64,000 nucleotides of DNA from UBA2882 sp051877575 (GTDB taxonomy: Bacteria > Bacillota > Clostridia > Lachnospirales > Lachnospiraceae). Location of the stretch: contig JBJEJA010000028.1 in assembly GCA_051877575.1 (NCBI GenBank), forward strand, positions 186,001-250,000, read 5' to 3'. Shown one piece after another: positions 48,081 through 57,133 of this stretch (positions are counted from its first letter, which is position 1; every line of letters begins with the position of its first letter). A model generated the notes under the pieces. It searched no databases. It was not told the DNA's origin and was given only the letters and a program-made list of their open reading frames with translations. A program made the position numbers and the translations under genes.

Positions 48081-49217
48081 ATGTATGAATTGTTAAAAAA
48101 AGAGGGAAGAGCAAAGCGTGGCCGTCTTCATACGGTACATGGGACGGTAGAAACGCCGGTGTTTATGAATGTGGGAACGGTGGCTGCTATCAAGGGCGCG
48201 GTTTCTACAGAGGATTTGGAGCAGATCGGAACACAGATTGAGTTATCCAATACTTATCATCTTCATGTGAGACCGGGAGATGAGATTGTCAAAAAAATGG
48301 GAGGACTTCATAAATTTATGAGCTGGAACAAGCCGATTTTAACGGATTCGGGCGGCTTCCAGGTGTTCTCTCTGGCCGGACTGCGAAGTATAAAAGAGGA
48401 AGGGGTAACCTTTCATTCCCATATCGACGGGAGAAAGATTTTTATGGGACCGGAGGAGAGTATGCAGATACAATCCAATCTGGCTTCCACGATTGCCATG
48501 GCTTTTGACGAATGTCCTCCTGCGCTGGCGGACAAGGATTATGTGGAAAAGTCTGTGGAGCGGACAACCAGATGGCTGGAGCGTTGCAAAACGGAAATGA
48601 CAAGACTGAACGGATTGGATGATACGATCAATAGGGAACAGCTGTTGTTTGGCATCAATCAGGGAGCTGTTTACCCGGATATCCGTATCGAGCATGCAAA
48701 ACGAATTGCGGAATTTGATCTGCCGGGATATGCCATAGGCGGTTTGGCGGTGGGCGAAAGTCATGAACAGATGTACCACATCCTGGATGAGACTATCCCG
48801 TATCTGCCTGATGATAAGCCCACTTATCTGATGGGAGTGGGAACGCCGGCTAATATTCTGGAGGCGGTAGACCGGGGCGTAGACTTCTTTGATTGTGTTT
48901 ATCCCACGAGGAACGGCAGACATGCCCATCTGTATACCAAATACGGAAAGATCAACCTGTTGAACGCAAAGTATGAAACGGATGACAGACCGGTGGAAGA
49001 AGGATGCGGATGTCCTGCGTGCCGCAGATATTCCAGAGCTTATATCAGACATCTGCTGAAGGCAAAGGAAATGCTGGGGATGCGGCTATGTGTATTACAC
49101 AATCTGTATTTTTATAATCATCTGATGGAAGATATCCGAAAAGCACTGGATGAAGGAAGATATGCAGCTTTCAAAAAGGAGATGCTCGATTCCATGTCTG
49201 TGGGAGAGAAGAGTTGA
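48081..49217 (+). CDS. tgt: Queuine/preQ1 tRNA-guanine transglycosylase
   Basis: A 378-residue enzyme that swaps guanine-34 for preQ1 in tRNAs with GUN anticodons. Catalytic Asp region LTDSGGFQVFSL, second catalytic Asp in CVYPTRNGRHAHLYT context (DFFDCVYPTRNGR), and the zinc site GCGCPACRRYSRAYIRHL are complete. The ATG at 48081 is chosen because it matches the family N-terminus; the earlier ATG at 48051 lies inside the vanY-type gene. queA is not adjacent; yajC follows with its own promoter. Confidence 0.97.
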   Translation: MYELLKKEGRAKRGRLHTVHGTVETPVFMNVGTVAAIKGAVSTEDLEQIGTQIELSNTYHLHVRPGDEIVKKMGGLHKFMSWNKPILTDSGGFQVFSLAGLRSIKEEGVTFHSHIDGRKIFMGPEESMQIQSNLASTIAMAFDECPPALADKDYVEKSVERTTRWLERCKTEMTRLNGLDDTINREQLLFGINQGAVYPDIRIEHAKRIAEFDLPGYAIGGLAVGESHEQMYHILDETIPYLPDDKPTYLMGVGTPANILEAVDRGVDFFDCVYPTRNGRHAHLYTKYGKINLLNAKYETDDRPVEEGCGCPACRRYSRAYIRHLLKAKEMLGMRLCVLHNLYFYNHLMEDIRKALDEGRYAAFKKEMLDSMSVGEKS

Positions 49218-49256
49218 ACCGGAAACTATTAAATTTATAAAAATACTTGAAGAAAT

Positions 49257-49285
49257 GGTATATTTTGTGTATGATGTGTTTTAGT
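49257..49285 (+). promoter_or_regulatory. Promoter of yajC
   Basis: TTGAAG at 49257-49262, 17 bases, TATGAT at 49280-49285. Confidence 0.7.
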
Positions 49286-49309
49286 TAATTACAGATTTGG
49301 AGGTCCGTT

Positions 49310-49624
49310 ATGGGAATTTTATTGAGTGAAACAACAGAGACAGCAGGCTATAATCCGATTTTGATGATTGTTGTATGGGTTGCTATTTTGGCCCTTATGA
49401 TGTGGGTCATGGGTGGTTCACAGAGAAAAGAGCAGAAAAGATTGAATGCGATGCTCAGTGAATTGCAGATCGGTGACAGTGTACTGACAACCAGCGGCTT
49501 TTACGGTATGGTAATCGATATTTCCGATGATACGGTCATTGTTGAATTCGGTAATAATAAAAACTGCAGAATTCCGATGAACAAAACAGCAATCGCACAG
49601 GTTGAGAAGCCCGGTGCGGAATAA
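49310..49624 (+). CDS. yajC: Preprotein translocase subunit YajC
   Basis: A 104-residue protein with one membrane segment (PILMIVVWVAILALMMWVM), then RKEQKRLNAMLSELQIGDSVLTTSGFYGMVIDISDDTVIVEF, the YajC signature. It associates with SecDF. The tgt-yajC order is conserved widely, but secD/secF do not follow here. TTGGAGG is the ribosome-binding site. Confidence 0.95.
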   Translation: MGILLSETTETAGYNPILMIVVWVAILALMMWVMGGSQRKEQKRLNAMLSELQIGDSVLTTSGFYGMVIDISDDTVIVEFGNNKNCRIPMNKTAIAQVEKPGAE

Positions 49625-49655
49625 GATCATCCTGTTTTTCGATGCTGAGTTTATG

Positions 49656-49706
49656 AAATGTCACACCTGAAAGATGATTTATCATTTGATGGTGTGATAT
49701 TTTTTT
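49656..49706 (+). terminator. Terminator after yajC
   Basis: AAATGTCACACC (49656-49667) pairs with GGTGTGATATTT (49691-49702, one G-T pair); the loop contains a second small GATGAT/ATCATT hairpin. T run to 49706. Confidence 0.85.
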
Positions 49707-49786
49707 ATCTGTTGTGTGTCGGATACATATATAATAACCAATATTTATAAATGACATTCCATATAGTTATACAAAGGGGTTTAGCT

Positions 49787-49831
49787 ATGAAATGTGTTGA
49801 TATTTACGGCAGTTTCCTATATGATAAATAA
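49787..49831 (+). CDS. Possible 14-codon leader peptide upstream of leuB
   Basis: ATG at 49787 with a good AAAGGGG site seven bases upstream (49773-49779) encodes MKCVDIYGSFLYDK then TAA. It lies in the 284-base gap before leuB. Val, Ile and Leu (codon CTA) each occur once, so it does not look like a classical branched-chain attenuator peptide. No T-box specifier region was found. Confidence 0.35.
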   Translation: MKCVDIYGSFLYDK

Positions 49832-49867
49832 GACAGAGTATCCATGGGAAAAACGGGTACGAGTTAA

Positions 49868-49888
49868 GGCTATCAAAACAGGGTAGCC
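49868..49888 (+). promoter_or_regulatory. Hairpin before the leuB ribosome-binding site
   Basis: GGCTATC (49868-49874) pairs with GGTAGCC (49882-49888, one T-G pair). No T run follows, so it is not a terminator; it ends 21 bases before the leuB start and could affect translation. Confidence 0.4.
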
Positions 49889-49908
49889 GGAGAAACGGAG
49901 GAAGAAAA

Positions 49909-51009
49909 ATGGAGTTAAATATTGTTTGTATTCCGGGAGACGGCATTGGGCCGGAGATTGTGGCAGAAGCCAAAAAAGTGCTGGATGCGGTTGGCAGAAA
50001 ATTCGGTCATACGATGAAATATACGGATATTTTAATGGGAGGTGCATCCATTGATGTGCATGGAGTCCCGCTGACAGACGAGGCCATTGAGACGGCCAAA
50101 TCCGCAGATGCCGTTTTGATGGGTTCCATAGGAGGAAATACCACGACCAGTCCGTGGTACCGGCTGCCGCCGCAGTTAAGGCCGGAAGCAGGACTTTTAA
50201 AGATCAGAAAGGCTTTGAATCTCTTTGCAAATTTAAGACCGGCTGTTTTATATGATGAACTGGCAGGAGCCTGCCCGTTAAAAGAAGAGATTTCCCAAAA
50301 AGGCTTTGATATGATGATCATGAGAGAACTGACCGGCGGTTTATATTTTGGTGAGAGAAAGACCGAAGAGGTTGACGGTAAGCTGGTAGCAGTGGATACC
50401 CTGACTTATTCCGAAGATGAAATCAGACGGATTGCGGTCAAGGGTTTTGATATTGCCATGAAGAGAAATAAAAAAGTGACCAGCGTGGATAAAGCAAATG
50501 TGTTGGATTCTTCCCGGTTGTGGAGAAAAGTTGTGGAAGAGGTTGCAAAGGATTATCCCGAAGTTACATTGGAGCATATGCTTGTGGATAACTGTGCGAT
50601 GCAGCTTGTGAAAGATCCGGCACAGTTTGATGTGATCCTGACCGAGAATATGTTTGGAGATATTTTATCCGATGAAGCGAGTATGGTAACAGGTTCTATC
50701 GGTATGCTGGCATCCGCTTCCCTGAACGATACGAAGTTTGGACTCTATGAGCCCAGCCACGGAAGCGCACCGGATATTGCGGGATTAGACATTGCTAATC
50801 CTATTGCGACGGTATTATCCGCATCTATGATGCTCCGCTATTCTTTTGATCTGGATAAAGAGGCAGATGCCATTGACAATGCCGTGAAACAGGTGTTAAA
50901 AGATGGCTATCGTACTGTGGATATCATGCCGCAGGATGAAAACGAAAAAATAAAGGTTAAGCAGGTCGGCTGTGCGGAAATGGGAAAACTGCTTGCAGAG
51001 AGAATTTAA
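49909..51009 (+). CDS. leuB: 3-isopropylmalate dehydrogenase
   Basis: A 366-residue NAD-dependent decarboxylating dehydrogenase of leucine synthesis. Family motifs: PGDGIGPEIVAEAKKVL at the N-terminus, the substrate loop LRPEAGLLKIRKALNLFANLRP with the leucine-type LLxxRKxLxLxANLRP pattern, and NMFGDILSDEASMVTGSIGML plus EPSHGSAPDIAG. Distinguishes it from isocitrate dehydrogenase. Preceded by GGAGGAAG. leuA and leuCD are not in the window; ilvD follows after 54 bases. Confidence 0.97.
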   Translation: MELNIVCIPGDGIGPEIVAEAKKVLDAVGRKFGHTMKYTDILMGGASIDVHGVPLTDEAIETAKSADAVLMGSIGGNTTTSPWYRLPPQLRPEAGLLKIRKALNLFANLRPAVLYDELAGACPLKEEISQKGFDMMIMRELTGGLYFGERKTEEVDGKLVAVDTLTYSEDEIRRIAVKGFDIAMKRNKKVTSVDKANVLDSSRLWRKVVEEVAKDYPEVTLEHMLVDNCAMQLVKDPAQFDVILTENMFGDILSDEASMVTGSIGMLASASLNDTKFGLYEPSHGSAPDIAGLDIANPIATVLSASMMLRYSFDLDKEADAIDNAVKQVLKDGYRTVDIMPQDENEKIKVKQVGCAEMGKLLAERI

Positions 51010-51063
51010 AATATAAGGAAAAATGAAGCGTGTGATCACATATATGAGAAAGGATGAAATAAG

Positions 51064-52737
51064 ATGAGAAGTGATAGTGTAAAAACAGGGGTTGCACAGG
51101 CACCTCACAGAAGTTTGTTTAATGCATTGGGGTATACGGAGGAAGAGCGTCAGAGACCTCTGATCGGTATTGTCTGCTCCTACAATGAGATTGTTCCCGG
51201 TCATATGAATCTGGATAAGATCTGTGATGCGGTAAAGATGGGTGTAGCCATGGCAGGAGGTACGCCGGTGATGTTTCCTGCCATTGCGGTTTGTGACGGG
51301 ATTGCCATGGGACATGTGGGAATGAAATACTCACTGGTAACAAGGGATCTGATTGCCGACAGTACCGAATGTATGGCGATGGCGCATGGCTTTGACGGTC
51401 TGGTCATGATACCCAATTGTGATAAAAATGTTCCCGGCCTTTTAATGGCTGCGGCAAGAGTCAATATTCCCACGATTTTTGTTTCCGGCGGCCCGATGCT
51501 GGCCGGACATGTAAAGGGACAGAAAAGAAGTCTTTCCAGTATGTTTGAAGCGGTAGGAAGTGTTGCTGCCGGTACGATGTCCATGGAAGACTTGTGTGAA
51601 TTTGAAGAAAAAGTTTGTCCGACCTGCGGTTCCTGCTCCGGCATGTATACGGCAAATTCCATGAACTGTCTGACCGAGGCATTGGGGATGGGCTTAAAAG
51701 GAAACGGCACCATCCCGGCAGTTTACAGTGAGAGAATCCGTCTTGCAAAACATGCGGGTATGAAGATCATGGAACTGGTCGAGAAAAATATCAAGCCGAG
51801 GGATATCATGACGGAAAAAGCGTTCCTAAACGCCCTGACCGTGGATATGGCATTGGGATGCTCCACCAACTCCATGCTGCATCTGCCTGCCATTGCACAT
51901 GAAGCGGGAGTGGAACTGAATCTGGATATTGCCAATGAATTATCCGCAAAGACACCAAACCTCTGCCATCTGGCTCCGGCAGGACCTACCTATATGGAGG
52001 ATTTAAATGAAGCCGGCGGCGTGTATGCGGTCATGAATGAGCTGAATAAAAAGCATTTGTTATATACCGATCTGATGACGGTTACCGGTAAGACTGTGGG
52101 AGAAAATATCGAAGGCTGTGTCAATAAAGATCCGGAAGTGATCCGCCCCATTGACAATCCTTATTCCCAGACAGGCGGCATTGCCGTATTAAAAGGCAAT
52201 CTGGCTCCGGACAGCGGTGTTGTAAAGCGTTCTGCCGTAGTGCCTGAAATGATGGTACACGAAGGACCGGCAAGAGTATTCGACTGCGAAGAAGATGCCA
52301 TCGATGCGATCAAAGGCGGCAAGATTGTTGCCGGTGATGTGGTTGTTATCCGATATGAAGGACCAAAAGGCGGTCCGGGTATGAGAGAAATGCTCAATCC
52401 CACATCAGCTATTGCGGGAATGGGACTCGGTTCCAGCGTTGCATTGATTACGGACGGCCGTTTTTCCGGCGCTTCCAGAGGTGCTTCCATCGGTCATGTA
52501 TCACCGGAGGCAGCTGTGGGAGGTCCTATCGCTCTTGTGGAAGAAGGCGATATCATCAGTATCAATATTCCGGAAAATAAACTGGAAGTTAAGATAACCG
52601 ATGAGGAGATGGCGGCAAGAAAAGCAAAATGGCAGCCGCGTGAGCCTAAGGTAACCACGGGCTATCTGGCACGTTACAGAGAATTGGTTACAAGCGGTAA
52701 CAGAGGAGCAATCCTGGAGATCAAAAAGGATAACTAA
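51064..52737 (+). CDS. ilvD: Dihydroxy-acid dehydratase
   Basis: A 557-residue iron-sulfur dehydratase of valine/isoleucine synthesis. Fe-S cysteines are present in IPNCDKNVPG and VCPTCGSCSGMYTANSMNCL; the C-terminal signature SSVALITDGRFSGASRGASIGHVSPEA is intact. Full length. Middle gene of leuB-ilvD-ilvB. Confidence 0.98.
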   Translation: MRSDSVKTGVAQAPHRSLFNALGYTEEERQRPLIGIVCSYNEIVPGHMNLDKICDAVKMGVAMAGGTPVMFPAIAVCDGIAMGHVGMKYSLVTRDLIADSTECMAMAHGFDGLVMIPNCDKNVPGLLMAAARVNIPTIFVSGGPMLAGHVKGQKRSLSSMFEAVGSVAAGTMSMEDLCEFEEKVCPTCGSCSGMYTANSMNCLTEALGMGLKGNGTIPAVYSERIRLAKHAGMKIMELVEKNIKPRDIMTEKAFLNALTVDMALGCSTNSMLHLPAIAHEAGVELNLDIANELSAKTPNLCHLAPAGPTYMEDLNEAGGVYAVMNELNKKHLLYTDLMTVTGKTVGENIEGCVNKDPEVIRPIDNPYSQTGGIAVLKGNLAPDSGVVKRSAVVPEMMVHEGPARVFDCEEDAIDAIKGGKIVAGDVVVIRYEGPKGGPGMREMLNPTSAIAGMGLGSSVALITDGRFSGASRGASIGHVSPEAAVGGPIALVEEGDIISINIPENKLEVKITDEEMAARKAKWQPREPKVTTGYLARYRELVTSGNRGAILEIKKDN

Positions 52738-52770
52738 GAGATTATTTCAGATATAAGGGAGAGAAATACC

Positions 52771-54447
52771 ATGCAGTTAACAGGTTCGGAAATTGTAATA
52801 GAATGTTTGAAGGAGCAGGGAGTCGATACTGTATTCGGCTATCCGGGCGGAACGATTTTGAATGTATATGATGCGTTGTATAAGCACAGCAATGAGATCA
52901 GACATGTGCTGACATCCCACGAACAGGGAGCGGCTCATGCGGCAGACGGTTATGCGAGAGCAACCGGCAGAGTCGGTGTATGTATGGCAACCAGCGGCCC
53001 CGGTGCCACCAATCTTGTAACGGGAATTGCGACCGCCTATATGGATTCCATTCCGATCGTTGCGATTACGGCTAATGTTACATTGCCGGCACTCGGAAAA
53101 GATTCGTTTCAGGAGGTAGATATTGCCGGTGTTACCATGCCGATCACCAAACACGGTTATATCGTAAAAGACGTGAATCAGCTGGCAGATACGTTAAGAA
53201 AGGCATTTTATATTGCCCAAAGCGGCAGACCCGGACCGGTTTTGGTGGATATCACAAAGGATGTGACTGCCAATACGGCGGAATTCACACCCCAAAAACC
53301 GATGCCCATAGAGAAGAAATCGAAATATACGGAGGAAGATATTGAGAAGGCTGCGGAATTGATTGCACAGGCAAAGAAACCCTTTGTTTTTGTGGGCGGC
53401 GGAGCAATTTCATCCGCTGCTGCAGAGCAGGTAAGGGAACTGGCAAAGAAAATTGATGCGCCTGTCTGTGATTCTCTGTTGGGAAAAGGTGCGTTTGACG
53501 GTCACGATCCGTTGTACACAGGCATGCTGGGAATGCACGGTACCAAGGCTTCCAATCTGGGTGTTTCCGAGTGCGATCTGTTAATTGCCCTGGGTGTCAG
53601 ATTCTCCGACCGTGTTATCGGCAATCCCAAGAAGTTTGCGGAAAATGCCAAAATTATACATATCGATATTGATGCGGCGGAAATCAACAAAAATATCAAG
53701 ACCGATGCGGCGATTGTCGGTGATCTGAAAGAAATACTGATCAAATTAAACGCAAAAATAGCGGCGAAAGAGCATAAGGAATGGGCGGAACATGTAGAAA
53801 GTTATAAAGAGAAATATCCGTTGAAATATGATGAGTCCGTTTTGAGTTGCCCGTATTTCATCGAGCAGCTGGATAAGGCGACCGACGGAAAAGCTATCAT
53901 AACCACAGATGTAGGACAGCATCAGATGTGGGCTGCACAGTTTTATCAATATTCCGAGCCTAGGACCTTCCTTTCTTCCGGCGGTCTCGGTACCATGGGC
54001 TACGGACTGGGAGCCTGTATCGGAGCAAAGCTGGGCAGACCGGATAAGACAGTGATCAACATAGCCGGTGACGGCTGCTTCCGTATGAATATGCAGGAAC
54101 TGGCTACGGCAAGCCGTTATCAGATACCGATCATTGAGGTTGTAATCAACAATCAGGTGCTGGGAATGGTCAGACAGTGGCAGACTCTGTTTTACGGGCA
54201 GCGTTATTCCCAGACTATTCTGAAGGATGAGGTGGATTACTGTAAGGTTGCGGAAGCATTGGGATGCAAGGCATACAGAGTTACCACCAAAGAAGAGGCA
54301 CTTCCGGCTATTGAGGAAGCCATTGCCTGTGGGAAACCCGCTCTGATTGAAGTTGTGATTCACGAAGACGATAAAGTATTTCCGATGGTATCGCCGGGAG
54401 CACCGATCAGTGAAGTGTTTGATGCGGATGATATCAAAGGAGAATAA
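52771..54447 (+). CDS. ilvB: Acetolactate synthase, large (catalytic) subunit
   Basis: A 558-residue ThDP enzyme condensing pyruvate for valine/leucine or pyruvate with 2-oxobutyrate for isoleucine. It has the catalytic Glu region LTSHEQGAAHAADGYARATG, and the ThDP motif NIAGDGCFRMNMQELATASRY near residue 430. The Arg/FAD-binding features of biosynthetic AHAS (for example SFQEVDIAGVTMPITKH) are present, arguing against a catabolic AlsS. The regulatory subunit gene ilvN/ilvH and ilvC are not adjacent. Confidence 0.96.
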   Translation: MQLTGSEIVIECLKEQGVDTVFGYPGGTILNVYDALYKHSNEIRHVLTSHEQGAAHAADGYARATGRVGVCMATSGPGATNLVTGIATAYMDSIPIVAITANVTLPALGKDSFQEVDIAGVTMPITKHGYIVKDVNQLADTLRKAFYIAQSGRPGPVLVDITKDVTANTAEFTPQKPMPIEKKSKYTEEDIEKAAELIAQAKKPFVFVGGGAISSAAAEQVRELAKKIDAPVCDSLLGKGAFDGHDPLYTGMLGMHGTKASNLGVSECDLLIALGVRFSDRVIGNPKKFAENAKIIHIDIDAAEINKNIKTDAAIVGDLKEILIKLNAKIAAKEHKEWAEHVESYKEKYPLKYDESVLSCPYFIEQLDKATDGKAIITTDVGQHQMWAAQFYQYSEPRTFLSSGGLGTMGYGLGACIGAKLGRPDKTVINIAGDGCFRMNMQELATASRYQIPIIEVVINNQVLGMVRQWQTLFYGQRYSQTILKDEVDYCKVAEALGCKAYRVTTKEEALPAIEEAIACGKPALIEVVIHEDDKVFPMVSPGAPISEVFDADDIKGE

Positions 54448-54505
54448 TACAGGAGTAAAGTCCGGCATAGGATAGTGGTAAGGTGGCGGATGACAGGGGA
54501 TACTT

Positions 54506-55912
54506 ATGAGGAAAAAGATTCTGGCGGTTTTCGGAATTATCATCATCACACCGGTTGTGATGGCTTTGGTAATATATCTGGGACTTGCATGGTACTATTC
54601 GGATACTTATATGAACGGTGTCATGATCAACGGCGTGTATGCAGCGGGAATGACACCGGAGGAACTGGATGCGCTGTTATTGGAAAAGACGGATGAAGCA
54701 TCTTTTACCGTATCGGACAGATTTGGAGAAAATTATGAAATCCCCATTCGGGATATGGATTTTTCGTATACTTATCTGCCGGAATTAAAGAAAATAAAGG
54801 CAGGGCAAAATCCCTTTTACTGGGGAATGGCATTGATCACAGGTGAGTGTGAAGACTACACCATTGCTCCGGAAGGCGTATGTGATACGGAAAAACTCCG
54901 GAATTATCTGTTGTCTATGGAATTGATCAAAGATCAGGCGGACCCTGATCACATCAGAGTAGAGATTGTAAAAGAAAAAGACGGGTATGTACTGATTGAT
55001 GATACAGCCAATCTGCTGGATGCGGATATGACGGTAGAAGTCATAGAGGATGCGGTGCTTGCCGGAGAAAGGAATCTGGATCTGGAAAAAGCCGGATGCT
55101 ATGTGGAAATTGAATATACGGACAACATGCAGAAAACGCTGCAGCTTTGGGAGAAGGTCAGACAGTTACAGGATGTTGAGATTGTTTGTCAGTTTTATGA
55201 CGGAGATGAAGTGATAGATGCATCCGTAATCAGCGGCTGGATTGCACTGGATGAAAAGGGAGAGTTTCTGCTGGATGAAAATGGGGAACTGATGCTGGAT
55301 GAAACTGCGGTAGAGGAATATGTTGAGAAACTCGCGAATATGCATGACAGTGTAAACGGACCGTGGACATTTCATCCGACCAGAGGCGGTACGGTAACGA
55401 TTGAAAAAGGGACATACGGTTATAAACTGAACCAGAAAAAACAGAAAGAGTTTTTGATGGAACAGGTATATGCCCATGAAAGCATCAAAGCCGAGGCGAT
55501 ATACAGCCAGCGCGGGTGGGGAGATGCTGCGGGAGATATCGGGTCCACCTATATAGAGGTGGATATGACCAATCAGATGCTGTATTATTACCGGGACGGC
55601 AGGATGGAATTATCGACTCCTGTCGTAACAGGAAATACCTCAAGAGGAAACGGAACACCCCAAAGAGTATGTTATATTTATTATAAACAGAGAAACCGCG
55701 TCCTGATCGGCGAGGATTATCGGACGCCGGTATCTTATTGGATGGCCGTCTACGGCAATATCGGTATTCATGATGCCAGTTGGAGAGGAAAATTCGGAGG
55801 AACCATCTATAAGACCAACGGATCCCATGGATGTATCAATACTCCGACCAAAGCGGTCAGCCAATTATATGATATGGCTGAGGAAGGAACACCGGTCATT
55901 ATGTTTTATTAA
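54506..55912 (+). CDS. L,D-transpeptidase with peptidoglycan-binding domain
   Basis: A 468-residue membrane-anchored wall enzyme. N-terminal membrane segment (ILAVFGIIIITPVVMALVIYLGL), a long extracellular region with a PG_binding_4-like stretch (MINGVYAAGMTPEELDALL), and a C-terminal YkuD domain (about residues 350-468) with IGIHDASWRGKFGG and the catalytic SHGCINT. It forms 3-3 cross-links. A short Asp/Glu repeat (LDEKGEFLLDENGELMLDE, near 248-266) lies between the two. Own weak ribosome-binding site; 58 bases after ilvB. Confidence 0.93.
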   Translation: MRKKILAVFGIIIITPVVMALVIYLGLAWYYSDTYMNGVMINGVYAAGMTPEELDALLLEKTDEASFTVSDRFGENYEIPIRDMDFSYTYLPELKKIKAGQNPFYWGMALITGECEDYTIAPEGVCDTEKLRNYLLSMELIKDQADPDHIRVEIVKEKDGYVLIDDTANLLDADMTVEVIEDAVLAGERNLDLEKAGCYVEIEYTDNMQKTLQLWEKVRQLQDVEIVCQFYDGDEVIDASVISGWIALDEKGEFLLDENGELMLDETAVEEYVEKLANMHDSVNGPWTFHPTRGGTVTIEKGTYGYKLNQKKQKEFLMEQVYAHESIKAEAIYSQRGWGDAAGDIGSTYIEVDMTNQMLYYYRDGRMELSTPVVTGNTSRGNGTPQRVCYIYYKQRNRVLIGEDYRTPVSYWMAVYGNIGIHDASWRGKFGGTIYKTNGSHGCINTPTKAVSQLYDMAEEGTPVIMFY

Positions 55913-55920
55913 ATTAACCG

Positions 55921-55949
55921 TTGACGAAAAAAACATAGAAAGGTACAAT
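55921..55949 (+). promoter_or_regulatory. Sigma-A promoter of serC-serA
   Basis: TTGACG at 55921-55926, 17 bases, TACAAT at 55944-55949. Leader of about 63 nt with no obvious riboswitch. Confidence 0.8.
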
Positions 55950-56018
55950 GGAGTTTAGATTTGTATTTGTTTTCGTACAAAGCGGTTAGTCAGATTTTTA
56001 TAAGAGGAGGGACCAGAC

Positions 56019-57101
56019 GTGTCCAGAGTTTACAATTTTTCAGCAGGTCCGGCAGTTTTACCTGAAGAAGTATTAAAAGAAGCTGCAGATGAAATGTTAG
56101 ATTACAAAGGAAGCGGAATGTCCGTTATGGAAATGAGCCACCGCTCCAAAGTTTATGATAGCATTATCAAAGAAGCAGAAGCGGATTTAAGGGAGTTAAT
56201 GAATATTCCCGATAATTATAAGGTACTGTTTTTACAGGGCGGGGCAAGCCAGCAGTTTGCCATGATTCCCATGAACCTGATGAAAAACAAAAAGGCAGGA
56301 TACATTGTAACCGGACAGTGGGCAAAGAAAGCTTATCAGGAAGCAAAACTTTACGGAGAAGCAATCGAACTGGCATCCAGTGCCGATCAGACATTTTCCT
56401 ACATACCCGATTGCAGTGATCTGGATATTCCCGATGACTTGGATTATGTTTATATTTGTGAAAACAATACCATTTACGGTACGAAATACCATACATTACC
56501 GAATACCAAGGGACATACGCTGGTAGCGGATGTTTCATCCTGCTTCTTGTCGGAACCCGTTGATGTTACAAAATATGGTGTCATCTATGGCGGTGTCCAG
56601 AAAAATATCGGACCGGCAGGTGTTGTGATCTGTATTATCCGAGAGGATCTGATCACGGAAGATGTGCTGCCCGGTACACCTACCATGTTACGCTACAAAA
56701 TTCATGCAGACGCAGAATCCTTATATAATACACCGCCATGTTACGGTATTTATATTTGCGGCAAGGTTTTCAAATGGATAAAGAAAATGGGCGGACTTTC
56801 TGTCATGAAGGAAAAAAATGAAGAGAAAGCAAAGATCTTATATGATTTCCTGGATGAAAGCAAATTGTTCAAAGGTACGGTAGTCAAAGAAGATCGTTCC
56901 CTGATGAATGTTCCGTTTGTAACCGGAGATGCGGATCTGGATGCTAAATTTGTCAAAGAAGCCACAGAAGCGGGATTTGTCAATCTGAAGGGTCACAGAA
57001 CAGTAGGTGGTATGCGAGCATCCATTTACAATGCAATGCCCAAAGAAGGCGTTGAGAAATTAGTTGCATTTATGAAGGATTTCGAAGCAAAAAATGCATA
57101 A
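56019..57101 (+). CDS. serC: Phosphoserine aminotransferase
   Basis: A 360-residue PLP enzyme converting 3-phosphohydroxypyruvate and glutamate to phosphoserine. VYNFSAGPAVLPEEVL at the N-terminus, GGASQQFAMIPMNL, and the PLP lysine in YGGVQKNIGPAGV are all present. Starts with GTG after AGAGGAGGGA. serA follows 32 bases later; a serB-type phosphatase is not adjacent. Confidence 0.97.
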   Translation: MSRVYNFSAGPAVLPEEVLKEAADEMLDYKGSGMSVMEMSHRSKVYDSIIKEAEADLRELMNIPDNYKVLFLQGGASQQFAMIPMNLMKNKKAGYIVTGQWAKKAYQEAKLYGEAIELASSADQTFSYIPDCSDLDIPDDLDYVYICENNTIYGTKYHTLPNTKGHTLVADVSSCFLSEPVDVTKYGVIYGGVQKNIGPAGVVICIIREDLITEDVLPGTPTMLRYKIHADAESLYNTPPCYGIYICGKVFKWIKKMGGLSVMKEKNEEKAKILYDFLDESKLFKGTVVKEDRSLMNVPFVTGDADLDAKFVKEATEAGFVNLKGHRTVGGMRASIYNAMPKEGVEKLVAFMKDFEAKNA

Positions 57102-57133
57102 AATGACAGATAAACAGAAAGAAGGATAAAAAA

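Noticed and set aside
49625..49908. Possible T-box or other riboswitch before leuB
   Set aside because: No T-box GGTGG-type antiterminator sequence and no terminator hairpin with T run next to leuB; only a small ORF and a simple hairpin are seen.
55950..56018. Possible riboswitch in the serC leader
   Set aside because: Too short (about 63 nt) and without visible stable pairing.
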